DNA of 33,872 bases from the NCBI GenBank assembly GCA_021323555.1, contig JAJONP010000006.1, forward strand, positions 1 through 33,872, in the 5' to 3' direction. A model generated the notes under the pieces. It was not told the DNA's origin and made no database searches. It worked only from the letters and a program-made list of their open reading frames with translations. Shown here in pieces: positions 14,570-23,003 of this stretch. A program made the translations under genes and the position numbers. Position 1 is the stretch's first letter. Each line of letters opens with the position of its first letter. The stretch is from Gammaproteobacteria bacterium (lineage in GTDB: Bacteria > Pseudomonadota > Gammaproteobacteria > DSM-16500).

Positions 14570-16527
14570 CTACACTCCATTCTTTTAGCTTTCGCATAAT
14601 GCAGAGGGCCGCCACGAAAAGGCGCAAAACCCGTTCCAAAAATCATGCCTGCATCTAATAAATCAGCATCAGAGACTACGCCAGCACGCAAACACGCAAA
14701 TGATTCATCTAATAAGCGGGACACTAGTCGATCTGAAATTTCTTTTAAAGATTTTGTATAAGGCTCAATTTTAGTAGAGGGAATGGATTTACCTGCTTTT
14801 GTATAACGATAAAATCCTTCGCCTGTCTTGCGACCCCATTTACGTTGCTCAACGAGAGCAGACAATTTTGTAGGAACCGTTATATTAAGATATTTTCCAA
14901 GATATGTTGCAACGGAAAGACAAACATCTAGTCCCACTGCATCCGCCAATGCAACAGGCCCCATAGGCATACCAAAATCCACCATTGCTTTATCAATCAC
15001 AGAGGCAGGAATGCCTTCATCTAACATTTTCACGCTTTCTAATAAATAAGGCATCAAAATACGATTCACTAAAAATCCTGGACTGCTTTTTACAAGCAAA
15101 GGAAGACGATCAATCTTCCGTGTAAATGCAATGGCATTTTGAATTATATCCGTTGCCGTGCGATCACCCGCCACTATTTCAACGAGTAACATTTTTGGAA
15201 CTGGATTGAAAAAATGGATTCCTACTAATCGCTCAGGTTTTTCCATCACGCTGTTAATTTCATCGAGCGGAATGCTAGAGGTATTCGTGGCTAAAATAGC
15301 TTGTGGTTTAGCTTGTTTTTCAAGTAATCGAAATAACGCTTGTTTAGCTTCTAAATTTTCAAAAATCGCTTCAATCAATATATCTGCGTGGGGAATTCCC
15401 AGTCCTGTGACATCAGGTACCAATTTATCCATCGCTTTTTGAATTAAATGAGGCTCTTTTAATTTTTCTTTAAATAATTGATAAGCACGTTTTATGGCAG
15501 GCGCAATCGATTTTGCTTCACGGTCTTGCAGTGTCACGCGCATACCTTGCAAAGCACACCAAGCCGCAATATCCCCCCCCATCGTACCTGCGCCAATCAC
15601 ATGCACATGTTGAGGAACAAATTGTGATTCTTTCGCTAAACTTTTTAAACGTTCTTGTAAAAAGAAAACGCGCACTAAATTTTGAGAAGTCTCAGTTAGA
15701 AATAATTTTCCGCAAGTTTCAGCTTCTTTTTTCAGGGGAGCATTTCCTACAACACCCATCTCCTCCCAATTATCAATGACTTGAAAAGGCGCAGGATAAT
15801 GTTCAGCACTTATTCTTTCACGCAATTTTTTTCTTAAATAAGCTGCTAATAAAGTACGTGATATTTTATAGTTCATGAGTTGATTCACTAAATTTTTTTT
15901 CCGAGGTTCTACTGCATGCAACGCATAATATTTTGCTGCCGTTACTAAATGCCTTGCTGGAACGGCTGCATCCACAAAACCTAATTTAGCGGCTGCTTTG
16001 CCACTGACAGTATGACCCGATAGAATCATATTCAATGCTTGAGGCGCACTGATTAAACGCGGCAAACGCACTGTACCGCCCCACCCAGGATGAATACCCA
16101 ATTTTACTTCTGGCAATCCCAAACGCGTTTTTGAGCCATCTTCCGCCACGCGATAACGACAGGCTAACGCTAATTCCAACCCACCCCCTAAACAAAAACC
16201 ATCAATTAATGCGACAGTTGTCTGTGACAAATTTTCAATTTTATCAAAAATCTGTTGGCCTTGACGTAATAAATCAATAGCCTCATCACTTTCTTTGAAT
16301 TGAGAAAACTGAGTAATATCAGCGCCTGCGATAAAACCATTTTTTTTAGCAGATGCAATCACCACTGCTTTATATTCTTTAGTTACCGCAAGATTATCTA
16401 CAATATCTGATAATTCTTTCATTACTTCATGATCTATTGTATTCACTGATGAATCTTTTTTATCAAAAAACAGCCATAAAATTTGTTCTACGTCTTTCTC
16501 TAAACGCCAATGTTTGTAATCTTTCAT
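14560..16527 (-). CDS. fadJ: Fatty acid oxidation complex alpha subunit (FadJ/FadB)
   Basis: This bifunctional enzyme carries out enoyl-CoA hydration and 3-hydroxyacyl-CoA oxidation in beta-oxidation. The crotonase domain (about 1-190) has GFIAGADI (oxyanion loop), GGGLELALACRYR and GLPEVKLGIHPGWGGT with the catalytic Glu pair. The dehydrogenase part has the NAD-binding VIGAGTMGGDIA and the HFFNPV motif with the catalytic His. The ATG at 16527 overlaps the fadI stop (ATGA) and follows AGAGGAGG at good spacing; a GTG two codons upstream is too close to that site. The protein (655 residues) stops soon after FRGGPLHYAKA, about 35-50 residues before the usual family end, at the palindrome 14534-14569. 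FadJ is chosen over FadB because its partner thiolase is FadI-like. Confidence 0.9.
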   Translation of the reverse strand: MKDYKHWRLEKDVEQILWLFFDKKDSSVNTIDHEVMKELSDIVDNLAVTKEYKAVVIASAKKNGFIAGADITQFSQFKESDEAIDLLRQGQQIFDKIENLSQTTVALIDGFCLGGGLELALACRYRVAEDGSKTRLGLPEVKLGIHPGWGGTVRLPRLISAPQALNMILSGHTVSGKAAAKLGFVDAAVPARHLVTAAKYYALHAVEPRKKNLVNQLMNYKISRTLLAAYLRKKLRERISAEHYPAPFQVIDNWEEMGVVGNAPLKKEAETCGKLFLTETSQNLVRVFFLQERLKSLAKESQFVPQHVHVIGAGTMGGDIAAWCALQGMRVTLQDREAKSIAPAIKRAYQLFKEKLKEPHLIQKAMDKLVPDVTGLGIPHADILIEAIFENLEAKQALFRLLEKQAKPQAILATNTSSIPLDEINSVMEKPERLVGIHFFNPVPKMLLVEIVAGDRTATDIIQNAIAFTRKIDRLPLLVKSSPGFLVNRILMPYLLESVKMLDEGIPASVIDKAMVDFGMPMGPVALADAVGLDVCLSVATYLGKYLNITVPTKLSALVEQRKWGRKTGEGFYRYTKAGKSIPSTKIEPYTKSLKEISDRLVSRLLDESFACLRAGVVSDADLLDAGMIFGTGFAPFRGGPLHYAKAKRMECRVD

Positions 16528-17825
16528 GGCCACACCTCCTCTGAGCTATTCTCAATTAACATCGCACCCCCTTGCCCACCGCCAATACAAAGAGTAGCTA
16601 CACCTCGCTTAGCCCCTTCTCTTTTTAATAACTGTGCTAAGTGCAATACAATACGTGCGCCACTCGCGCCCACTGGATGTCCTAAAGCAACAGCGCCCCC
16701 ATTCACATTTAAACGGCCTGCATCAATTTTTCCAAATGCTGTATTTAAACCTAAATAGTCACGACAATAATCCGCATTTTCCCATGCTGCTTGACAGGCT
16801 AACACTTGCGCGGCAAACGCTTCGTTAATTTCCCAATAATCAATATCTTCACGGCGTAATTGATGACGTTGTAATAATTGTGTAGAGGCATACACAGGGC
16901 CCAAACCCATTTCAGCAGGATCGACACCTGCCCAGGCCACATCTACCACACGCGCTAACACAGGCAATTGATATTTTTTGACTGCATCTAAACTCGCAAG
17001 CAATACGAATGCAGCACCATCTGTCACTTGCGAACTATTTCCTGCTGTCACTGATCCAAATTTTTTGTCAAAAATAGGTTTTAAATTTGCTAATTTTTCT
17101 AAAGTAGAATCACGTCTTACACCATCGTCTTCCACGAAACAATCACCCCCGGAAGTAAAGACTGGCACGATGCTATCAAGCAAATGATTATCTTGAGCAA
17201 GTGCAGCACGGCGATGACTTTCTAATGCGAACCTGTCCATTTCCGCTCTGCTGATACCAAATTTATAAGCAAGATTCTCAGCCGTTTGTCCCATAGAAAG
17301 ATTAACAAGAGGATCTGTCAAGCCTCCGATTAATGCAATCACGGGCTTTAAAAAGTGAGGACGTAAAGATGCCAATTGTTTTAATCGCTGAAAAATATTT
17401 TTAGCAGATCTAAATTCAGCAAGCCAATTAACCATGGAAGAATTTAACAATAAAGGCGCGCGACTCATGGCATCTGTTCCACCCACTAATACCAGCTCAT
17501 GTCGCCCTGTCATAATATCTTTCATTGCACTATCAATCGCCTGCATACCTGAAGCACAATTACGTTGTACTGTCCATGCAGGCATTGCTTTCCCACACCC
17601 TAAACGCAATGAAACAACCCGCGCAATATTCACTTCATCGGGGCTTGGCATCACACAACCTAGCACCACTTCACCTAAATCACTCGGTAAAAATGGCTGT
17701 CTTGCTAACAATTCACGCCCTGCTTGTACAGCCAAATCAGATGCGGACAATAATCCTGGTTTGCTACGCATTTTTAAAAAAGGCGTACGTGCACCGTCAA
17801 CAATATACACTTCTTTTTGTTTCAT
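16524..17825 (-). CDS. fadI: 3-ketoacyl-CoA thiolase (FadI-like beta subunit)
   Basis: This enzyme performs the thiolytic cleavage step of beta-oxidation. The thiolase motifs are complete: QRNCASGMQAI (acyl-accepting Cys), NEAFAAQ, GGAVALGHPVGASGAR (catalytic His) and CIGGGQGGAM (second Cys). At about 433 residues, with an extended loop domain (RLKQLASLRPHF...GQTAENLAYKFG), it resembles FadI rather than the shorter FadA. An ATG at 17846 abuts the fadE stop (TAAATG) and would add seven residues; the ATG at 17825 has AGGAG 11 bases upstream. I prefer 17825, with modest confidence. The gene is the middle of fadE-fadI-fadJ. Confidence 0.92.
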   Translation of the reverse strand: MKQKEVYIVDGARTPFLKMRSKPGLLSASDLAVQAGRELLARQPFLPSDLGEVVLGCVMPSPDEVNIARVVSLRLGCGKAMPAWTVQRNCASGMQAIDSAMKDIMTGRHELVLVGGTDAMSRAPLLLNSSMVNWLAEFRSAKNIFQRLKQLASLRPHFLKPVIALIGGLTDPLVNLSMGQTAENLAYKFGISRAEMDRFALESHRRAALAQDNHLLDSIVPVFTSGGDCFVEDDGVRRDSTLEKLANLKPIFDKKFGSVTAGNSSQVTDGAAFVLLASLDAVKKYQLPVLARVVDVAWAGVDPAEMGLGPVYASTQLLQRHQLRREDIDYWEINEAFAAQVLACQAAWENADYCRDYLGLNTAFGKIDAGRLNVNGGAVALGHPVGASGARIVLHLAQLLKREGAKRGVATLCIGGGQGGAMLIENSSEEVWP

Positions 17826-17846
17826 TTTAGCAAGAACTCCTAACAT

Positions 17847-20150
17847 TTAAGTGATGATAGAGTGAAGATCAAATGAAAATTCATTCACTTGTATGACTTC
17901 CTGGTACAAACTTAAAAATGCAGATAATAATTGCATCTCTTGTTCAGTTAAAATATTTTTTAGAACGGCTGCTTGCAGACGTTCTGATAGTGTACCATAG
18001 GGTTGAATTTTACCTTCGCGCAATGCATTTTGAAATTTTTTCCAAAGCGGGTCTATCGTTTGTATTTCTTCAAACGCTTTTTCAATAGGCTGCATCGGGC
18101 TCGTGTTTTTCTTTGAAACATAACAATAACGGGTTAAACGTTCACGTAATGGAGATGGCATTAGCATTGAACTCACAATACGGTGTGATAAATTATCTTT
18201 GGGTGGACGGAAGGATGTTCCCCAAGGAAAAATAATCCAACGCAGAATTTTTCCCAGAATAAATGATGGGAAATTATCGAGTAATTGATCACATGCGGTT
18301 TGTATATTTGCCAAGCATGTTTGAATACACCACTTTACATAATCCAAATCAGTGGCAGGTTTACCTTGATCATTAAAATATTTTAAAACAGCCGATGCTA
18401 AATACAATTGGCTCAAAATATCCCCTAAACGCGCAGAAATACGTTCTTTTCTTTTTAAGCTGCCACCCAATAACAGTAAACAAACGTCAGATAGCAAAGC
18501 CAGTGCGCTACTCATCCTTGATAATTGTTGGTAATAGCGCCTAGTGCCACCCCACACCGGTACAAATACAAAAAACGCACCCGTTACGCCGCGTATAAAG
18601 CTACGCACTATATTACCTATCACATAGCCTATATGCGAAAGTAATAACTGATCTAATTGTTTTAAATTTTCCTCAATATTTCCAGATAATAAAGCCATTT
18701 CTTTTAAAATATAGGGATGACAACGTATCGCACCTTGCCCAAAAATAATTAAATTCCGCGTCAGTATATTCGCGCCTTCGACAGTAATACCAATAGGCAT
18801 AGCAATATAGGCCAATGCTAAAAAATTACGTGGGCCTGCTTGAATACCATGCCCTCCATGTACATCCATTGCGTGATCCATAGTCCTTCGAGCTATTTCT
18901 GTTGTATGGTATTTTGCAATGGCAGACGCAATGGCAGGTTTTATGTTTTGATCAACAGCCCCTGCTGTCATTACACGAGTCGCTTCTAATAAATAAGTTG
19001 AACCTGCAATATGACTTAAGGCTTCTTCGACCCCTTCGAATTGTGCAATCGGTACATTAAATTGTTTACGTAAACGTGCATACGCCCCTGTCATGCGATA
19101 AACAAGTTGGCCACAAGCGCCACTGACAGCAGGCAAAGAAATAGCGCGCCCAATCGACAAGCAATCCATCAACATTTTCCATCCTTGGCCAATCATCGCA
19201 TTACCACCAATTACCCAATCCAATGGAATAAAAACATCTTGTCCGCGCGTTGGACCATTTAAAAATGCAAGGCCTAATGGATAGTGACGAAGCCCTATTT
19301 CAACGCCTGGATGCAATGTCGGTATTAAGGCCAATGTAATACCACGATCAACCGCCTCACTTAATAATTTCTCAGGGTCATATAAACGGAAAGCAATGCC
19401 TAATACAGTCGCAATCGGTGCTAAGGTGATATACCGTTTATTCCACGTCAAGCGAATACCTATCACTTTTTTTCCTTCGTATTCTCCCTCACAGACAATA
19501 CCATAATCTGTCATTGATCCCGCATCACTTCCTGCCTCCGGAGCCGTTAGCGCAAAACAAGGAATTTCATCACCACAGGCTAAACGCGGTAAATAATATT
19601 TTTTTTGCGCGTCAGTACCATAATGCAATAATAATTCAGCAGGGCCTAACGAGTTCGGCACCATCATATCAATCGCCATGGTTAAGCTATGCGTTGCCAC
19701 TTTCAGAACAATGGTTGAATGCGCCAATGCAGAAAATCCACGACCGCCATATTCTTTCGGAATCACTAAACCAAAAAACCGCTCTCTTTTGAGATAATCC
19801 CACATTTCAGAAGGTAAATCTTTCCGCTCCTGTACGATTTCCCAATCACTTGCCATGCTGCAAAGTGTTTCGACTTGATGATCTAAAAAATCTTGCTCCT
19901 CAGGACTTAATTGCGGCTTTGGCATATCCAATAATTTTTTCCATTGCGGCCGTCCACTAAATAAATCCTTCTCAAACCAGACATCCCCCGCTTCAATCGC
20001 AATGCGTTCAGAATCACTGATCGGCGGCATGCTTTTTTGTAATTTTAATAGGAAAGGTTTAACGAATCGCTCTTGACGTATCCTAGGCACGCCTATTATA
20101 TAAGCCAGCCCAAGTACTAACGCTAATAACACTATAGACAGAACTGCCAT
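17847..20150 (-). CDS. fadE: Acyl-CoA dehydrogenase FadE
   Basis: FadE catalyses the first, FAD-dependent dehydrogenation step of beta-oxidation. The 767-residue protein has an N-terminal membrane anchor (about residues 3-22), the acyl-CoA dehydrogenase core with FALTAPEAGSDAGSMTD (FAD/substrate-binding strand) and HGGHGIQAGPRNFLAL (C-terminal catalytic-domain motif), and the long FadE-specific C-terminal extension of about 300 residues. E. coli FadE is about 814 residues. AAGGAAG precedes the ATG. It heads a tightly packed operon with fadI and fadJ (0-21 base gap, then a 4-base overlap). No electron-transfer flavoprotein genes are present nearby. Confidence 0.93.
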   Translation of the reverse strand: MAVLSIVLLALVLGLAYIIGVPRIRQERFVKPFLLKLQKSMPPISDSERIAIEAGDVWFEKDLFSGRPQWKKLLDMPKPQLSPEEQDFLDHQVETLCSMASDWEIVQERKDLPSEMWDYLKRERFFGLVIPKEYGGRGFSALAHSTIVLKVATHSLTMAIDMMVPNSLGPAELLLHYGTDAQKKYYLPRLACGDEIPCFALTAPEAGSDAGSMTDYGIVCEGEYEGKKVIGIRLTWNKRYITLAPIATVLGIAFRLYDPEKLLSEAVDRGITLALIPTLHPGVEIGLRHYPLGLAFLNGPTRGQDVFIPLDWVIGGNAMIGQGWKMLMDCLSIGRAISLPAVSGACGQLVYRMTGAYARLRKQFNVPIAQFEGVEEALSHIAGSTYLLEATRVMTAGAVDQNIKPAIASAIAKYHTTEIARRTMDHAMDVHGGHGIQAGPRNFLALAYIAMPIGITVEGANILTRNLIIFGQGAIRCHPYILKEMALLSGNIEENLKQLDQLLLSHIGYVIGNIVRSFIRGVTGAFFVFVPVWGGTRRYYQQLSRMSSALALLSDVCLLLLGGSLKRKERISARLGDILSQLYLASAVLKYFNDQGKPATDLDYVKWCIQTCLANIQTACDQLLDNFPSFILGKILRWIIFPWGTSFRPPKDNLSHRIVSSMLMPSPLRERLTRYCYVSKKNTSPMQPIEKAFEEIQTIDPLWKKFQNALREGKIQPYGTLSERLQAAVLKNILTEQEMQLLSAFLSLYQEVIQVNEFSFDLHSIIT

Positions 20151-20365
20151 GCAACTTCCTTATTCAAAAAACAAACTTCTAAAAGTGTATGCTGAGACAC
20201 GGGTACAATACCAGAGATATTTCTATTTTTTTTATTTATCTCAATTTAATAACGATAAATAACCCCTTGATTTAATTAATTTTTAAAACCCTATTTTTTC
20301 TAAAACACCGCCTATACTCTTATTATAAATATCATTGTAATAAATCTGTGATGACGAGAATTACT

Positions 20366-22726
20366 ATGAAATCAAGAAAAAATTTTACAGCTTGGGCTAC
20401 TGAACAGGCTAAAAGACTATCTAATCCTGTCGGAAAGATCGCTACTTCCGCCAAAAAAGTAGCTGAGAATGCAGCCGAAGCAGCTGGGAAGGTAGCAGAT
20501 TTGATAGAACAAACGCCATCCAAAACATCTAAATTCGACTCCGATCTTGACCCCAACCTTTACGCTAATGAAGAATTTCCGGGAGAATACAGTGCCGCTA
20601 AAGTAAAGGAACTCATTGCTAACCCAACTGAGAAAAAAAAGAAAAAGAAAAAGAAAAAAAAAGAAGAAATAATAATAGAAAACCATCCAACAACTGAAAT
20701 AGCCCCAGAAGATAAAAGCAATCCCGTCAATACACAGATCCCACAACCAATAAGTGCACCCCTTCAAAGCACTACAAAGAATTTAAAAGAAAATCTATCT
20801 AAACGTGTTGGCGCTCTTTCCTCTCACCTCAAAACTAAACAGAATAAAAAACAAAAATCAATAAAAGATTTAATAAAGATAGCAAATCTCCTACTAAAGA
20901 AAAAAGAGATAAAAAACGCTTTTAAATATTTTGATGCTATCCAAGAGCGCGGGGTAAAAATAAATATTCCTAAATTTTTTTCCCCTAAAATAGCAGCAAA
21001 ATATTTTGTACATGTCATCACAGAAAAAAATGACGCCTGGTTAGAAAAATATATTGGAGAAAGAAGATTCTTGGCACTTGCTGTTCCATTCATCGCGAGA
21101 CATAATAATTCAAAGGCTCGTAAGCTAGAGACAATACGATCAAAATGCAGAGAGATAGCTAAACGTGATCCTAGTGTCTTCAGTGAATTTTTAAAAGCAC
21201 CAACAATCGATCCAGAACAATTAAAGATAGCATTCGGGGATGCCTGGCTAAAAGAACATATTGCTAATGAAATATTAAACTATGTGGCTCCCTTGATACG
21301 TGATAACCCTGAAATGCTTAATAAAGCGATAGAAGAAGCAAAAGACTTTCTGCAGTATAAATATCATAAAAATTATCTTGATGATATTACTGATAAAGAT
21401 ATTACCGATCTAATTATACAGCAGCAAAAAGAACAAGAAGACAGGCGACAAAGCGAAATTGCTAAGGCGGATAGCTTGGCACGGGATAAACAGAAAGCAC
21501 GTCCACAAGATATAGATCGGAAACAAGCTACCGATCGGATAGCGATGTTAGAAATGGAGAAAAAAAAACAGAAAGAGCAAGCTGAACAGCAACAACAGAG
21601 AGCAGAAAAAGAAAAAGAGAAACAACATCTTAAAGAAGAAGGAAAAAAACCTGCTGAAAAATCTCCAGATGATTTGAAAAGAGAGAGATTAAAATTTTAT
21701 TTTGAAAATCGGAGAAAAATGTGGTTCCCCCCTGATGATACGATACTAGAAAAAATACAAAAAAAAGCAGAAGAGTTTGAGCATTTGGAGCAAGAAAGGA
21801 GAAGAACAGAGAAAGAGCTACAACACATACAACAAGCACAAAATCTGGAAAGACTTCCTCAGCCACCGAATGCCGAACCTATACAAGCTAGTAGTAAGGA
21901 GATAAACGAAAATGGAGTTCCTGGGGAAAATAATTTAGGAATACAACAAGAGGAGCAAAATAAAAAAGATCAAACTGCTTTAAATAGCTTGATAAAATCA
22001 CTTAAGACACAGATACAAAAACAACATAAAAACCCCAATGAAAATTTTGGGAGAATGCTGAATGCACTTCAGTCACTACAAGAGATATTGGATAAGCAAC
22101 TCTCAGTCCATGAGAAAATATTAAAAGCTAGAGAATTAATAACCGAAATTGACGAAGGACTACCACTAGATGAAAATTATGACAAATTTTCTCATTGGTA
22201 TGCCTTTGGCAAAGAGGCTATCGCTATACTAAAAAAAGCAGGGCTCCCCTTAAGAATTAAGAGGGAAGATCAAAAAGCCAAGGAGATTTTAGATACTTTA
22301 AAAACCTCGATTACAACCCAAACAAAAGCACTCGAACACAAGCAAGATGCTGGCTCAAGGAAAATACGTGAAGCATTCCAGGATGTGCAAGATGTTTTGA
22401 ATGTAGAGACGAAATTCCCGTATGAAAAATTAGAGAGTGTTGGAAAAATGATAGAAACTATTGATAAAAATCTACGTAAAGAAATCGATTCTTCTAAACT
22501 TTCCAACTGGAATGCCTTCGGTAAAATTGCTGTTGCTTCAATAACAGCCATAGGAATTCCAATAGCTATGGGAGTCACCCAACTAATCTATGGTACATAT
22601 AAATTTTGGTCTAGCTCTGCACTAGAAGCAGGACAAGCCAGAAAATCACTTGAGAAACTCAGCAAAGAAATAGAAGCCTCTCAAAAGGAATCCCCTGACA
22701 ATCCTAGATATCGCTCTAAAAAATAA
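20366..22726 (+). CDS. Large coiled-coil protein with tandem ~100-residue repeats (effector-like)
   Basis: The function is unknown. The protein has about 786 residues if it starts at ATG 20366 (ACGAGA site upstream); in-frame ATG 20351 and GTG 20348 are alternatives. Features in order: a basic/Ala-rich N-terminus, a run of ten lysines (near 20633-20662, itself rich in A runs up to nine), a helical middle part, and a Gln/Lys/Glu coiled coil (about residues 360-530). Two related repeats follow at about 543-640 and 646-743 (numbered from 20348). Each ends in the same block, FSHWYAFGKEAIAILKKAGL and LSNWNAFGKIAVASITAIGI. The second block leads into a hydrophobic segment. There is no signal peptide. 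It is divergent from fadE. A secreted effector is possible but not shown. Confidence 0.7.
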   Translation: MKSRKNFTAWATEQAKRLSNPVGKIATSAKKVAENAAEAAGKVADLIEQTPSKTSKFDSDLDPNLYANEEFPGEYSAAKVKELIANPTEKKKKKKKKKKEEIIIENHPTTEIAPEDKSNPVNTQIPQPISAPLQSTTKNLKENLSKRVGALSSHLKTKQNKKQKSIKDLIKIANLLLKKKEIKNAFKYFDAIQERGVKINIPKFFSPKIAAKYFVHVITEKNDAWLEKYIGERRFLALAVPFIARHNNSKARKLETIRSKCREIAKRDPSVFSEFLKAPTIDPEQLKIAFGDAWLKEHIANEILNYVAPLIRDNPEMLNKAIEEAKDFLQYKYHKNYLDDITDKDITDLIIQQQKEQEDRRQSEIAKADSLARDKQKARPQDIDRKQATDRIAMLEMEKKKQKEQAEQQQQRAEKEKEKQHLKEEGKKPAEKSPDDLKRERLKFYFENRRKMWFPPDDTILEKIQKKAEEFEHLEQERRRTEKELQHIQQAQNLERLPQPPNAEPIQASSKEINENGVPGENNLGIQQEEQNKKDQTALNSLIKSLKTQIQKQHKNPNENFGRMLNALQSLQEILDKQLSVHEKILKARELITEIDEGLPLDENYDKFSHWYAFGKEAIAILKKAGLPLRIKREDQKAKEILDTLKTSITTQTKALEHKQDAGSRKIREAFQDVQDVLNVETKFPYEKLESVGKMIETIDKNLRKEIDSSKLSNWNAFGKIAVASITAIGIPIAMGVTQLIYGTYKFWSSSALEAGQARKSLEKLSKEIEASQKESPDNPRYRSKK

Positions 22727-22745
22727 CAAATAGCTCTTTTAAAAG

Positions 22746-22978
22746 TTACCCACAATTTCTGTGGATAACTCTGTTATTAACCTATAGACAAATGCTGTAA
22801 CTCTTACAAACATCAGCATTTCGTTACTCAGAACACAAAGTGAACATAAGCAAACATATGATATTTTTCAACAACTTGCGAATTTTAAAGCAAATTGATC
22901 ACTCATAAATCAGTAATAATTAAACAGACGTATCTAAAATAAGGGATTGTGTATAAACTAAAACTAAAACTAACTAAA
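22746..22978. other. Intergenic DnaA-box-like cluster and short direct repeats
   Basis: The 277-base gap between two converging genes contains TTACCCACA (22746-22754), TGTGGATAA (22760-22768, a perfect TTATCCACA on the minus strand) and TGTGTATAA (22948-22956, TTATACACA on the minus strand). Three AAACTA units follow at 22955-22972. The first two boxes face each other. No other origin features or replication genes are visible, so an origin is unlikely; titration of DnaA or chance are alternatives. Confidence 0.35.
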
Positions 22979-23003
22979 GTGTCAATAGAGCTTATCGAAA
23001 AAA

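Noticed and set aside
15986..16195. Short ORFs inside fadJ, fadI and fadE on both strands
   Set aside because: They are shadows of strongly conserved coding sequence, with no ribosome-binding sites or recognisable products.
22746..22978. Chromosomal or plasmid replication origin
   Set aside because: There are too few DnaA boxes, and no dnaA, gidA, rep or par genes nearby; it is kept only as a low-interest observation.
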